Of a stretch of DNA of 64,000 nt, positions 11,946 through 24,692 are shown in pieces. The notes beneath the pieces were generated by a model, which did not search any database, had not been told where the DNA came from, and saw only the letters and a list, made by a program, of their open reading frames with translations. Within the stretch, counting starts at the first letter, position 1. Each line of letters opens with the position of its first letter. Origin of the DNA: Hydractinia symbiolongicarpus (taxonomy: Eukaryota; Cnidaria; Hydrozoa; Anthoathecata; Hydractiniidae). The stretch is taken from the NCBI RefSeq assembly GCF_029227915.1, contig NC_079879.1, positions 15,626,001-15,690,000 on the forward strand, in the 5' to 3' direction. A program made the translations under genes and the position numbers.

Positions 11946-12103
11946 ATTACAGCCTTTATAGGACTGTGCATGTAGTTAAAAGTATTGTAAGGCAACGGCG
12001 CTAATGAAAACGACTTGAAACGCTGTAGCGCATTGAGACTGTAAGGAATAGATGGAACCACGTGATTTACGTATGAGGCCTTTATTAGACTGCAAAAGGC
12101 CAT
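11946..12103 (+). repeat. Truncated monomer, 158 bp (24-bp internal deletion)
   Basis: TAAGGAATAG at about 12042-12051 is joined directly to ATGGAACCACG; the usual TCCAATGGTAACCTGCACAG segment and flanking bases are missing. Anchor spacing is 11945 to 12103. Found once in the window, so it is a local landmark. Such gaps are typical of replication slippage, here between short AAT/ATGG-like words. Confidence 0.9.
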
Positions 12104-12438
12104 ATTACAGCCTTTATAGGACTGTGCACGTAGTTAAGAGTGTTCTAAGGCAACTTCGCCAATGAAAACATCTTGGGACGTTGTAGCGCATTGAGACTGG
12201 AACGATTAGTCCTAAGGTAACCTGCGCAGGCAGGTGAAGCCACGTGATTTACGTGTGAAGCCTTTATTAGACTGCAAAATGCCATATTACAAGCTTTTAT
12301 AGGACTGTGCATGTAGTTAAAAGTATTGTAAGGCAACGGTGTTAATAAAAACGACCTGGGACGTTGTAGCACATTGAGACTTGAAGGACTAGGCCAATAG
12401 TAACTTGCGCAGGCAAATGGAACCACGTGTTTTGCGTG

Positions 12439-13066
12439 TGAGGCCTTTATTAGACTGCAAAAGGTCATATTACAGCCTTTATAGGACTGTGCACGTTGTT
12501 AAGAGTGTTCTAAGGCCACGGCGCTAATGAGAACAACCTGGGACGTTGTAGCGCATTGAGACTGGAAGGAATAGTCCAATGGTAACCTGCACAGGCAAAT
12601 GGAACCACGTGATTTACGTGTGAGGCCTTTATTAGACTGCAAAAGGCCATATTACAGCCTTTATAGGACTGTGCACGTAGTTAAAAGTGTTGTAAGGCAA
12701 CGGCGCTAATGAAAACGACCTGGGACGTTGTAGCACATTGAGACTTGAAGGATTAGACCAATGGTAACTTGCGCAGGCTAATGGAACCACGTGATTTACG
12801 TGTGAGGCATGTATTAGACTGCAGAAGGCCATATTACAGCCTTTATAGGATTATGCACGTAGTTAAGAGTGTTGTAAAGCAACGGCGCTAATGAAAACGA
12901 CTTGGGAGGTTGTAGCACATTGGGACTGAAACGATTAGTCCAAAGGTAACCTGCGCAGGCAGGTGAAATCACGTGATTTACGTGTGAAGCCTTTATTAGA
13001 CTGCAAAGACCATGTTACAGCCTTTATAGGACTGTGCACGTAGTTAAGAGTGTTGTAAGGCAACGG
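12439..13066 (+). repeat. Dispersed 3-4 monomer block, copy 2 (partner at 7913-8540)
   Basis: Second copy of the block with GCACGTTGTTAAGAG, TAATGAGAACAACC and the 181-bp AAAGACCATGTT unit. It sits directly after the region of the 24-bp-deleted monomer near 12051. Confidence 0.85.
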
Positions 13067-13099
13067 CGCTAATGAAAACGACTTGGGACGTTGTAGCAC

Positions 13100-14093
13100 A
13101 TTGAGACTGGAAGGAATAGTCTAATGGTAACCTGCACAGGCAAATGGAACCACGTGATTTACGTGTGAGGCCTTTATTAGACTGCAAAAGGCCATATTAC
13201 AGCCTTTATAGGACTGTGCACGTAGTTAAGAGTGTTCTAAGGCAACTTCGGCAATGAAAACAACTTGGGACGTTGTAGCGCGTTGAGACTGGAACGATTA
13301 GTCCAACGGTAACCTGCACAGGCAAATGGAACCACGTGATTTACGTGGGAGGCCTTTATTAGACTGAAAAAGTCTATATTACAACCTTTAATGGACTGTG
13401 CACGTAGTTAAGAGTGTTGTAAGGCAACGGCGCTAATGAAAACGACTTGGGACGTTGTAGCACATTGAGACTGGAAGGACTAGGCCAATGGTAACCTGCG
13501 CAGACCGGTGAAACCACGTGATTTACGTGTGAGAACTTTATTAGACTGCAAAAGGCCATATTACAGCTTTTATAGGACAGTGCACGTAGTTAAGAGTGTT
13601 GTAAAGCACCGGCGCTGATGAAAATGACTTGGGACGTTGTAGCGCATTGAGACTGGAAGGAATAGTCCAATGGTAACCTGCACAGGCAAATGGAACCACG
13701 TGTTTTACGTGTGAGGCCTTTATTAGACTGCAAAAGGTCATATTACAGCCTTTATACGACTGTGCACGTAGTTAGGAGTGTTGTAAGGCAACGGCGCTAA
13801 TGAAAACGACTTGAAACGCTGTAGCGCATTGAGACTGTAAGGAATAGTACAATGGTAACCTGCACAGGCAAATGGAACCACGTGATTTACGTGTGAGGCC
13901 TTTATTAGACTGCAAAAGGCCATATTACAGCCTTTATAGGACTGTGCACGTAGTTAAGTGAGTTAAGGCAACTTTGCCAATGAAAACAACTTGGGACGTT
14001 GTAGCGCATTAAGATTGGAACGATTAGTCCAAAGGTAACATGCGCAGGCAGGTGAAACCACGTGATTTACGTGTGAGGCCTTTATTAGACTGC
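13100..14093 (+). repeat. Recurrent 5-monomer module, copy at 13.1-14.1 kb
   Basis: This module is marked by TTAGACTGAAAAAGTC with ACAACCTTTAATGG, then CGCAGACCGGTGAAACC, then GAGAACTTTATTAG, then GCACCGGCGCTGATG. It recurs at 16003 (offset 2903) and 17457 (a further 1454), with a related form near 20003 and shorter forms near 28701 and 34680. The last unit here is 180 bp long (GTTAAGTGAGTTAAGG). Confidence 0.85.
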
Positions 14094-14285
14094 AAAAGGC
14101 CATATTACAGCCTTTATAGGACAGTGCACGTAGTTAGGAGTGTTATAAGGCAACAGCAATAATGAAAACGACTTGGGACGTTGTAGCGCATTGAGACTGG
14201 AAGGAATAGTCCACTGGTAACCTGCACAGGCAAATGGAACCACGTGTTTTACGTGTGAGGCCTTTATTAGACTGCAAAAGGTCAT

Positions 14286-14460
14286 ATTACAGCCTTTATA
14301 CGACTGTGCACGTAGTTAGGAGTGTTGTAAGGCAACGGCGCTAATGAAAACGACTTGATAGCGCATTGAGACTGGAAGGAATAGTCTAATGGTAACCTGC
14401 ACAGGCAAATGGAACCACGTGATTTACGTGTGAGGCCTTTATTAGACTGCAAAAGGCCAT
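14286..14460 (+). repeat. Shortened monomer, 175 bp (7-bp deletion)
   Basis: CGACTTGATAGCGCATTG near 14351 replaces the usual CGACTTGAAACGCTGTAGCG, losing seven bases between TTGA and TAGCG. Anchors 14285 and 14460. Found once. Confidence 0.88.
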
Positions 14461-15509
14461 ATTACAGCCTTTATAGGACTGTGCACGTAGTTAAGAGTGT
14501 TCTAAGGCAACTTCGGCAATGAAAACAACTTGGGACGTTGTAGCGCGTTGAGACTGGAACGATTAGTCCAACGGTAACCTGCACAGGCAAATGGAACCAC
14601 GTGTTTTACGTGTGAGGCCTTTATTAGACTGCAAAAGGTCATATTACAGCCTTTATACGACTGTGCACGTAGTTAGGAGTGTTGTAAGGCAACGGCGCTA
14701 ATGAAAACGACTTGAAACGCTGTAGCGCATTGAGACTGTAAGGAATAGTACAATGGTAACCTGCACAGGCAAATGGAACCACGTGTTTTACGTGTGAGGC
14801 CTTTATTAGACTGCAAAAGGTCATATTACAGCCTTTATAGGACTGTGCACGTAGTTAGGAGTGTTGTAAGTCAACGGCGCTAATGAAAACGACTTGAAAC
14901 GCTGTAGCGCATTGAGACTGTAAGGAATAGTCCAATGGTAACCTGCACAGGCAAATGGAACCACGTGATTTACGTGTGAGGCATTTATTAGACTGCAAAA
15001 GGCCATATTACAGCCTTTATAGGACTGTGCACGTAGTTAAGAGTGTTGTAAGGCAACGGCGCAATTGAAAACGACTTGGGACGTTGTAGCGCATTGAGAC
15101 TGGAACGACTAGTCCACTGGTAACCTGCACAGGCAGATGGAACCACGTGATTTACGTATGAGGCCTTTATTAGACTGCAAAAGGCCATATTACAGCCTTG
15201 TTTCGACTGTGCACGTAGTTAGCAGTGTTGTAAGGCAACGGCGCTAATGAAAACGACTTGAAACGTTGTAACGCATTGAGACTGGAAGGAATAGTCCAAT
15301 GGTAACCTGCACAGGCAAATGGAACCACGTGTTTTACGTGTGAGGCCTTTATTAGACTGCAAAATGTCATATTATAGCCTTTATAGGACTGTGCACGTAG
15401 ATAGGAGTGTTGTAAGGCAACGGCGCTAATGAAAACGACTTGAAACGCTGTAGCGCATTAAGACTGTAAGGAATAGTCCAATGGTAACCTGCACAGGCAA
15501 ATGGAACCA

Positions 15510-18480
15510 CGTGATTTACGTGTGAGGCATTTATTAGACTGCAAAAGGCCATATTACAGCCTTTATAGGACTGTGCACGTAGTTAAGAGTGTTCTAAGGC
15601 AACTTCGCCAATGGAAACATCTTGGGACGTTGTAGCGCATTGAGACTGGAACGATTAGTCCAAAGGTAACCTGCGCAGGCAGGTGAAGCCACGTGATTTA
15701 CGTGTGAAGCCTTTATTAGACTGCAAAATGCCATATTACAGCCTTTATAGGAGCGTGCATGTAGTTAAAAGTATTGTAAGGCAACGGCGCTAATGAAAAC
15801 GACCTGGGACGTTGTAGCACATTGAGACTTGAAGGAATAGGCCAATGGTAACTTGCGCAGGCTAATGGAACCACGTGATTTACGTGTGAGGCATGTATTA
15901 GACTGCAGAAGGCCATATTACAGCCTTTATAGGATTATGCACGTAGTTAAGAGTGTTGTAAAGCAACGGTGCTAATGAAAATGACTTGGGACGTTGTAGC
16001 GCATTGAGACTGGAAGGAATAGTCTAATGGTAACCTGCACAGGCAAATGGAACCACGTGATTTACGTGTGAGGCCTTTATTAGACTGCAAAAGGCCATAT
16101 TACAGCCTTTATAGGACTGTGCACGTAGTTAAGAGTGTTCTAAGGCAACTTCGGCAATGAAAACAACTTGGGACGTTGTAGCGCGTTGAGACTGGAACGA
16201 TTAGTCCAACGGTAACCTGCACAGGCAAATGGAACCACGTGATTTACGTGGGAGGCCTTTATTAGACTGAAAAAGTCTATATTACAACCTTTAATGGACT
16301 GTGCACGTAGTTAAGAGTGTTGTAAGGCAACGGCGCTAATGAAAACGACTTGGGACGTTGTAGCACATTGAGACTGGAAGGAGTAGGCCAATGGTAACCT
16401 GCGCAGACCGGTGAAACCACGTGATTTACGTGTGAGAACTTTATTAGACTGCAAAAGGCCATATTACAGCCTTTATAGGACAGTGCACGTAGTTAAGAGT
16501 GTTGTAAAGCACCGGCGCTGATGAAAATGACTTGGGACGTTGTAGCGCATTGAGACTGGAAGGAATAGTCCAATGGTAACCTGCACAGGCAAATGGAACC
16601 ACGTGTTTTACGTGTGAGGCCTTTATTAGACTGCAAAAGGTCATATTACAGCCTTTATACGACTGTGCACGTAGTTAGGAGTGTTGTAAGGCAACGGCGC
16701 TAATGAAAACGACTTGAAACGCTGTAGCGCATTGAGACTGTAAGGAATAGTACAATGGTAACCTGCACAGGCAAATGGAACCACGTGATTTACGTGTGAG
16801 GCCTTTATTAGACTGCAAAAGGCCATATTACAGCCTTTATAGGACTGTGCACGTAGTTAAGAGAGTTAAGGCAACTTTGCCAATGAAAACAACTTGGGAC
16901 GTTTTAGCGCATTAAGATTGGAACGATTAGTCCAAAGGTAACATGCGCAGGCAGGTGAAACCACGTGATTTACGTGTGAGGCATTTATTAGACTGCAAAA
17001 GGCCATATTACAGCCTTTATAGGACTGTGCACGTAGTTAAGAGTGTTCTAAGGCAACTTCGCCAATGAAAACATCTTGGGACGTTGTAGCGCATTGAGAC
17101 TGGAACGATTAGTCCAAAGGTAACCTGCGCAGGCAGGTGAAGCCACGTGATTTACGTGTGAAGCCTTTATTAGACTGCAAAATGCCATATTACAGCCTTT
17201 ATAGGAGTGTGCATGTAGTTAAAAGTATTGTAAGGCAACGGCGCTAATGAAAACGACCTGGGACGTTGTAGCACATTGAGACTTGAAGGAATAGGCCAAT
17301 GGTAACTTGCGCAGGCTAATGGAACCACGTGATTTACGTGTGAGGCATGTATTAGACTGCAGAAGGCCATATTACAGCCTTTATAGGATTATGCACGTAG
17401 TTAAGAGTGTTGTAAAGCAACGGTGCTAATGAAAATGACTTGGGACGTTGTAGCGCATTGAGACTGGAAGGAATAGTCTAATGGTAACCTGCACAGGCAA
17501 ATGGAACCACGTGATTTACGTGTGAGGCCTTTATTAGACTGCAAAAGGCCATATTACAGCCTTTATAGGACTGTGCACGTAGTTAAGAGTGTTCTAAGGC
17601 AACTTCGGCAATGAAAACAACTTGGGACGTTGTAGCGCGTTGAGACTGGAACGATTAGTCCAACGGTAACCTGCACAGGCAAATGGAACCACGTGATTTA
17701 CGTGGGAGGCCTTTATTAGACTGAAAAAGTCTATATTACAACCTTTAATGGACTGTGCACGTAGTTAAGAGTGTTGTAAGGCAACGGCGCTAATGAAAAC
17801 GACTTGGGACGTTGTAGCACATTGAGACTGGAAGGAGTAGGCCAATGGTAACCTGCGCAGACCGGTGAAACCACGTGATTTACGTGTGAGAACTTTATTA
17901 GACTGCAAAAGGCCATATTACAGCCTTTATAGGACAGTGCACGTAGTTAAGAGTGTTGTAAAGCACCGGCGCTGATGAAAATGACTTGGGACGTTGTAGC
18001 GCATTGAGACTGGAAGGAATAGTCCAATGGTAACCTGCACAGGCAAATGGAACCACGTGTTTTACGTGTGAGGCCTTTATTAGACTGCAAAAGGTCATAT
18101 TACAGCCTTTATACGACTGTGCACGTAGTTAGGAGTGTTGTAAGGCAACGGCGCTAATGAAAACGACTTGAAACGCTGTAGCGCATTGAGACTGTAAGGA
18201 ATAGTACAATGGTAACCTGCACAGGCAAATGGAACCACGTGATTTACGTGTGAGGCCTTTATTAGACTGCAAAAGGCCATATTACAGCCTTTATAGGACT
18301 GTGCACGTAGTTAAGAGAGTTAAGGCAACTTTGCCAATGAAAACAACTTGGGACGTTTTAGCGCATTAAGATTGGAACGATTAGTCCAAAGGTAACATGC
18401 GCAGGCAGGTGAAACCACGTGATTTACGTGTGAGGCCTTTATTAGACTGCAAAAGGCCATATTACAGCCTTTATAGGACA
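15510..18480 (+). repeat. Tandem duplication of an 8-monomer block (1454 bp, two copies)
   Basis: Anchors 15552 through 17006 are repeated as 17006 through 18460 with an offset of 1454 bp. The block contains GGCATTTATTAG, AAAATGCC, GGCATGTATTAGACTGCAG, the AAAAAGTC module and a 180-bp unit. Differences seen are AATGGAAACATC near 15611 against AATGAAAACATC, and GGAGCGTGCAT near 15752 against GGAGTGTGCAT. Similarity starts near 15510 and is lost between 17026 and 18480. Confidence 0.88.
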
Positions 18481-18574
18481 GTGCACGTAGTTAGGAGTGT
18501 TATAAGGCAACAGCAATAATGAAAACGACTTGGGACGTTGTAGCGCATTGAGACTGGAAGGAATAGTCCACTGG

Positions 18575-19235
18575 TAACCTGCACAGACAGATGTAACCAC
18601 GTTATTTACGTGTGAGGCCTTTATTAGACTGCAAAGGGCCATATTACAGCCTTTATAGGACTGTGCACGTAGTTAAAAGTGTTGTAAGGCAACGGCGCTA
18701 ATGAAAACGACCTGGGACGTTGTAGCACATTAAGACTTGAAGGATTTGGCCAATGGTAACTTGCACAGGCTAATGGAACCACGTGATTTACGTGTGAGGC
18801 ATGTATTAGACTGCAGAAGGCCATATTACAGCCTTTATAGGATTATGCACGTAGTGAAGAGTGTTGTAAAGCAACGGCGCAATTGAAAACGACTTGGGAC
18901 GTTGTAGCGCATTGAGACTGGAACGACTAGTCCACTGGTAACCTGCACAGGCAGATGGAACCACGTGATTTACGTATGAGGCCTTTATTAGACTGCAAAA
19001 GGCCATATTACAGCCTTGTTTCGACTGTGCATGTAGTTAGCAGTGTTGTAAGGCAACGGCGCTAATGAAAACGACTTGAAACGTTGTAACGCATTGAGAC
19101 TGGAAGGAATAGTCCAATGGTAACCTGCACAGGCAAATGGAACCACGTGTTTTACGTGTGAGGCCTTTATTAGACTGCAAAAGGTCATATTACAGCCTTT
19201 ATACGACTGTGCACGTAGTTAGGAGTGTTGTAAGG
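18575..19235 (+). repeat. Dispersed 3-4 monomer block, copy 2 (partner at 9330-9990)
   Basis: Second copy with AAGGATTTGGCC and CAGCCTTGTTTCGAC. The CAGCCTTGTTTCGAC unit also occurs near 15190, so parts of this module are present a third time. Confidence 0.8.
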
Positions 19236-19299
19236 CAACGGCGCTAATGAAAACGACTTGAAACGCTGTAGCGCATTGAGACTGTAAGGAATAGTACAA

Positions 19300-22200
19300 T
19301 GGTAACCTGCACAGGCAAATGGAACCACGTGTTTTACGTGTGAGTCCTTTATTAGACTGCAAAAGGTCATATTACAGCCTTTATAGGACTGTGCACGTAG
19401 TTAGGAGTGTTGTAAGGCAACGGCGCTAATGAAAACGACTTGAAACGCTGTAGCGCATTGAGACTGTAAGGAATAGTCCAATGGTAACCTGCACAGGCAA
19501 ATGGAACCACGTGATTTACGTGTGAGGCATTTATTAGACTGCAAAAAGCCATATTACAGCCTTTATAGGACTGTGCACGTAGTTAAGAGTGTTCTAAGGC
19601 AACTTCGCCAATGAAAACATCTTGGGACGTTGTAGCGCATTGAGACTGGAACGATTAGTCCAAAGGTAACCTGCGCAGGCAGGTGAAGCCACGTGATTTA
19701 CGTGTGAAGCCTTTATTAGACTGCAAAATGCCATATTACAGCCTTTATAGGAGTGTGCATGTAGTTAAAAGTATTGTAAGGCAACGGCGCTAATGAAAAC
19801 GACCTGGGACGTTGTAGCACATTGAGACTTGAAGGAATAGGCCAATGGTAACTTGCGCAAGCTAATGGAACCACGTGATTTACGTGTGAGGCATGTATTA
19901 GACTGCAGAAGGCCATATTACAGCCTTTATAGGATTATGCACGTAGTTAAGAGTGTTGTAAAGCAACGGTGCTAATGAAAATGACTTGGGACGTTGTAGC
20001 GCATTGAGACTGGAAGGAATAGTCTAATGGTAACCTGCACAGGCAAATGGAACCACGTGATTTACGTGTGAGGCCTTTATTAGACTGCAAAAGGCCATAT
20101 TACAGCCTTTATAGGACTGTGCACGTAGTTAAGAGTGTTCTAAGGCAACTTCGGCAATGAAAACAACTTGGGACGTTGTAGCGCGTTGAGACTGGAACGA
20201 TTAGTCCAACGGTAACCTGCACAGGCAAATGGAACCACGTGATTTACGTGGGAGGCCTTTATTAGACTGAAAAAGTCTATATTACAACCTTTAATGGACT
20301 GTGCACGTAGTTAAGAGTGTTGTAAGGCAACGGCGCTAATGAAAACGACTTGGGACGTTGTAGCACATTGAGACTGGAAGGACTAGGCCAATGGTAACCT
20401 GCGCAGACCGGTGAAACCACGTGATTTACGTGTGAGAACTTTATTAGACTGCAAAAGGCCATATTACAGCCTTTATAGGACAGTGCACGTAGTTAAGAGT
20501 GTTGTAAAGCACCGGCGCTGATGAAAATGACTTGGGACGTTGTAGCGCATTGAGACTGGAAGGAATAGTCCAATGGTAACCTGCGCAGACCGGTGAAACC
20601 ACGTGATTTACGTGTGAGAACTTTATTAGACTGCAAAAGGCCATATTACAGCCTTTATAGGACAGTGCACGTAGTTAAGAGTGTTGTAAAGCACCGGCGC
20701 TGATGAAAATGACTTGGGACGTTGTAGCGCATTGAGACTGGAAGGAATAGTCCAATGGTAACCTGCACAGGCAAATGGAACCACGTGTTTTACGTGTGAG
20801 GCCTTTATTAGACTGCAAAAGGCCATATTACAGCCTTTATAGGACAGTGCACGTAGTTAAGAGTGTTGTAAAGCACCCGCGCTGATGAAAATGACTTGGG
20901 ACGTTGTAGCGCATTGAGACTGGAAGGAATAGTCCAATGGTAACCTGCACAGGCAAATGGAACTACGCGATTTACGTGTGGGGCCTTTATTAGACTGAAA
21001 AAGTCTCTATTACAACCTTTATTGGACTGTGCACGTAGATAAGAGTGTTGTAAGGCAACAGCGCTAATGAAAACAACTTGGGACGTTGTAGCGCATTAAG
21101 ATTGGAACGATTAGTCCAAAGGTAACCTGCGCAGGCAGGTGAAACCCCGTGATTTACGTGTGAGGCCTTTATTAGACTGCAAAAGGCCATATTACAGCCT
21201 TGTTACGACTGTGCACGTAGTTAGGAGTGTTGTAAGGCAACGGCGCTAATGAAAACGACTTGAAACGCTGTAGTGCATTGAGACTGTAAGGAATAGTCCA
21301 ATAGTAAAGTGCACAGGCAAATGGAACCACGTGATTTACGTGTGAGGCCTTTATTAGACTGCAAAAGGCCATATTACAGCCTTTATAGGACTCTGCACGT
21401 AGTTAGGAGTGTTGTAAGGCAACGGCGCTAATGAAAACGACCTGGGACGTTGTAGCACATTAAGACTTGAAGGATTAGGCCAATGGTAACTTGCACAGGC
21501 AAATGGAACCACGTGATTTACGTGTGAGGCATGTATTAGACTGCAGAAGGCCATATTACAGCCTTTATAGGATTATGCACGTAGTGAAGAGTGTTGTAAA
21601 GCAACGGCGCTAATGAAAACGACTTGGGACGTTGTAGCACATTGAGACTGGAACGATTAGTCCAAAGGTAACCTGCGCAGGCAGGTGAAATCACGTAATT
21701 TACGTGTGAAGCCTTTATTAGACTGCAAAGACTATATTACAGCCTTTATAGGACTGTGCACGTAGTTAAGAGTGTTGTAAGGCAACGGCGCAATTGAAAA
21801 CGACTTGGGACGTTGTAGCGCATTGAGACTGGAACGACTAGTCCACTGGTAACCTGCACAGGCAGATGGAGCCACGTGATTTACGTATGAGGCCTTTATT
21901 AGACTGCAAAAGGCCATATTACAGCCTTGTTACGACTGTGCACGTAGTTAGCAGTGTTGTAAGGCAACGGCGCTAATGAAAACGACTTGAAACGCTGTAG
22001 CGCATTGAGACTGTAAGGAATAGTCCAATGGTAACCTGCACAGACAAACGAACCACGTGATTTACGTGTGAGGCCTTTATTAGACTGCAAAAGGCCATAT
22101 TACAGCCTTTATAGGACTCTGCACGTAGTTAGGAGTGTTGTAAGGCAACAGCGATAATGAAAACGACTTGAGACGTTGTAACGCATTGAGACTGGAAGGA

Positions 22201-24692
22201 ATAGTCCAATGGTAACCTGCACAGGCAAATGGAACCCCGTGTTTTACGTGTGAGGCCTTTATTAGACTGCAAAAGGTCATATTACAGCCTTTATACGACT
22301 GTGCACGTAGTTAGGTGTGTTGTAAGGCAACGGCGATAATGAAAACGACTTGAAACGCTGTAGCGCATTGAGACGGTAAGGAATAGTACAATGGTAACCT
22401 GCACAGGCAAATGGAACCACGTGATTTACGTGTGAGGCCTTTATTAGACTGCAAAAGGCCATATTACAGCCTTTATAGGACTGTGCATGTAGTTAAAAGT
22501 AGTGTAAGGCAACGGCGCTAATAAAAACGACCTGGGACGTTGTAGCACATTGAGACTGGAACGATTAGTCCAACGGTAACCTGCACAGGCAAATGGAACC
22601 ACGTGATTTACGTGGGAGGCCTTTATTAGACTGAAAAAGTCTATATTAAAACCTTTAATGGACTGTGCACGTAGTTAAGAGTGTTGTAAGGCAACGGCGC
22701 TAATGAAAACGACTTGGGACGTTGTAGCACATTGAGACTGGAAGGACTAGGCCAATGGTAACCTGCCCAGACCGGTGAAACCACGTGATTTACGTGTGAG
22801 GCCTTTATTAGACTGCAAAAGGCCATATTACAGCCTTTATAGGACAGTGCACGTAGTTAAGAGTGTTGTAAAGCACCCGCGCTGATGAAAATGACTTGGG
22901 ACGTTGTAGCGCATTGAGACTGGAAGGAATAGTCCAATGGTAACCTGCACAGGCAAATGGAACTACGCGATTTACGTGTGGGGCCTTTATTAGACTGAAA
23001 AAGTCTCTATTACAACCTTTATTGGACTGTGCACGTAGATAAGAGTGTTGTAAGGCAACAGCGCTAATGAAAACAACTTGGGACGTTGTAGCGCATTAAG
23101 ATTGGAACGATTAGTCCAAAGGTAACCTGCGCAGGCAGGTGAAACCCCGTGATTTACGTGTGAGGCCTTTATTAGACTGCAAAAGGCCATATTACAGCCT
23201 TGTTACGACTGTGCACGTAGTTAGGAGTGTTGTAAGGCAACGGCGCTAATGAAAACGACTTGAAACGCTGTAGTGCATTGAGACTGTAAGGAATAGTCCA
23301 ATAGTAAAGTGCACAGGCAAATGGAACCACGTGATTTACGTGTGAGGCCTTTATTAGACTGCAAAAGGCCATATTACAGCCTTTATAGGACTCTGCACGT
23401 AGTTAGGAGTGTTGTAAGGCAACGGCGCAAATGAAAACGACTTGGGACGTTGTAGCGCATTGAGACTGGAACAACTAGTCCACTGGTAACCTGCACAGAC
23501 AGATGTAACCACGTGATTTACTTGTGAGGCCTTTATTAGACTGCAAAGGGCCATATTACAGCCTTTATAGGACTGTGCACGTAGTTAAAAGTGTTGTAAG
23601 GCAACGGCGCTAATGAAAACGACCTGGGACGTTGTAGCACATTAAGACTTGAAGGATTAGGCCAATGGTAACTTAACCAGGCTAATGGAACCACGTTATT
23701 TACGTGTGAGGCATGTATTAGACTGCAGAAGGCCATATTACAGCCTTTATAGGATTATGCACGTAGTGAAGAGTGTTGTAAAGCAACGGCGCTAATGAAA
23801 ACGACTTGGGACGTTGTAGCACATTGAGACTGGAACGATTAGTCCAAAGGTAACCTGCGCAGGCAGGTGAAATCACGTAATTTACGTGTGAAGCCTTTAT
23901 TAGACTGCAAAGACCATATTACAGCCTTTATAGGACTGTGCACGTAGTTAAGAGTGTTGTAAGGCAACGGCGCAATTGAAAACGACTTGGGACGTTGTAG
24001 CGCATTGAGACTGGAACGACTAGTCCACTGGTAACCTGCACAGGCAGATGGAACCACGTGATTTACGTATGAGGCCTTTATTAGACTGCAAAAGGCCATA
24101 TTACAGCCTTGTTACGACTGTGCACGTAGTTAGCAGTGTTGTAAGGCAACGGCGCTAATGAAAACGACTTGAAACGCTGTAGCGCATTGAGACTGTAAGG
24201 AATAGTCCAATGGTAACCTGCACAGGCAAACGAACCACGTGATTTACGTGTGAGGCCTTTATTAGACTGCAAAAGGCCATATTACAGCCTTTATAGGACT
24301 CTGCACGTAGTTAGGAGTGTTATAAGGCAACAGCGATAATGAAAACGACTTGAGACGTTGTAACGCATTGAGACTGGAAGGAATAGTCCAATGGTAACCT
24401 GCACAGGCAAATGGAACCACGTGTTTTACGTGTGAGGCCTTTATTAGACTGCAAAAGGTCATATTACAGCCTTTATACGACTGTGCACGTAGTTAGGAGT
24501 GTTGTAAGGCAACGGCGCTAATGAAAACGACTTGAAACGCTGTAGCGCATTGAGACTGTAAGGAATAGTACAATGGTAACCTGCACAGGCAAATGGAACC
24601 ACGTGATTTACGTGTGAGGCCTTTATTAGACTGCAAAAGGCCATATTACAGCCTTTATAGGACTGTGCATGTAGTTAAAAGTATTGTAAGGC
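19300..24692 (+). repeat. Large segmental duplication inside the array, copy 1 (about 5.4 kb)
   Basis: The order of variant monomers matches 27998-33026. From about 19300 to 20434 the offset is 8698 bp; from 20791 to 24692 it is 8334 bp. The 364-bp difference is two extra monomers in this copy at about 20440-20800. Over the 3.9-kb 8334-offset section I noticed only one substitution, TGTTATAAGGC near 24318 against TGTTGTAAGGC. After 24692 the loci part (GGCAACAGCGATAATG here, GGCAACGGCGCTAATAAAA there). Confidence 0.88.
20463..21008 (+). repeat. Run of three nearly identical adjacent monomers
   Basis: Monomers 20463-20644, 20645-20826 and 20827-21008 all begin ATTACAGCCTTTATAGGACAG and carry GTAAAGCACC and GCTGATGAAAATGAC. 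The third differs by CACCCGCGC in place of CACCGGCGC and by its AACTACGCG end. Adjacent monomers elsewhere are much more different. The run is where this locus is two monomers longer than its duplicate near 29132. Confidence 0.85.
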
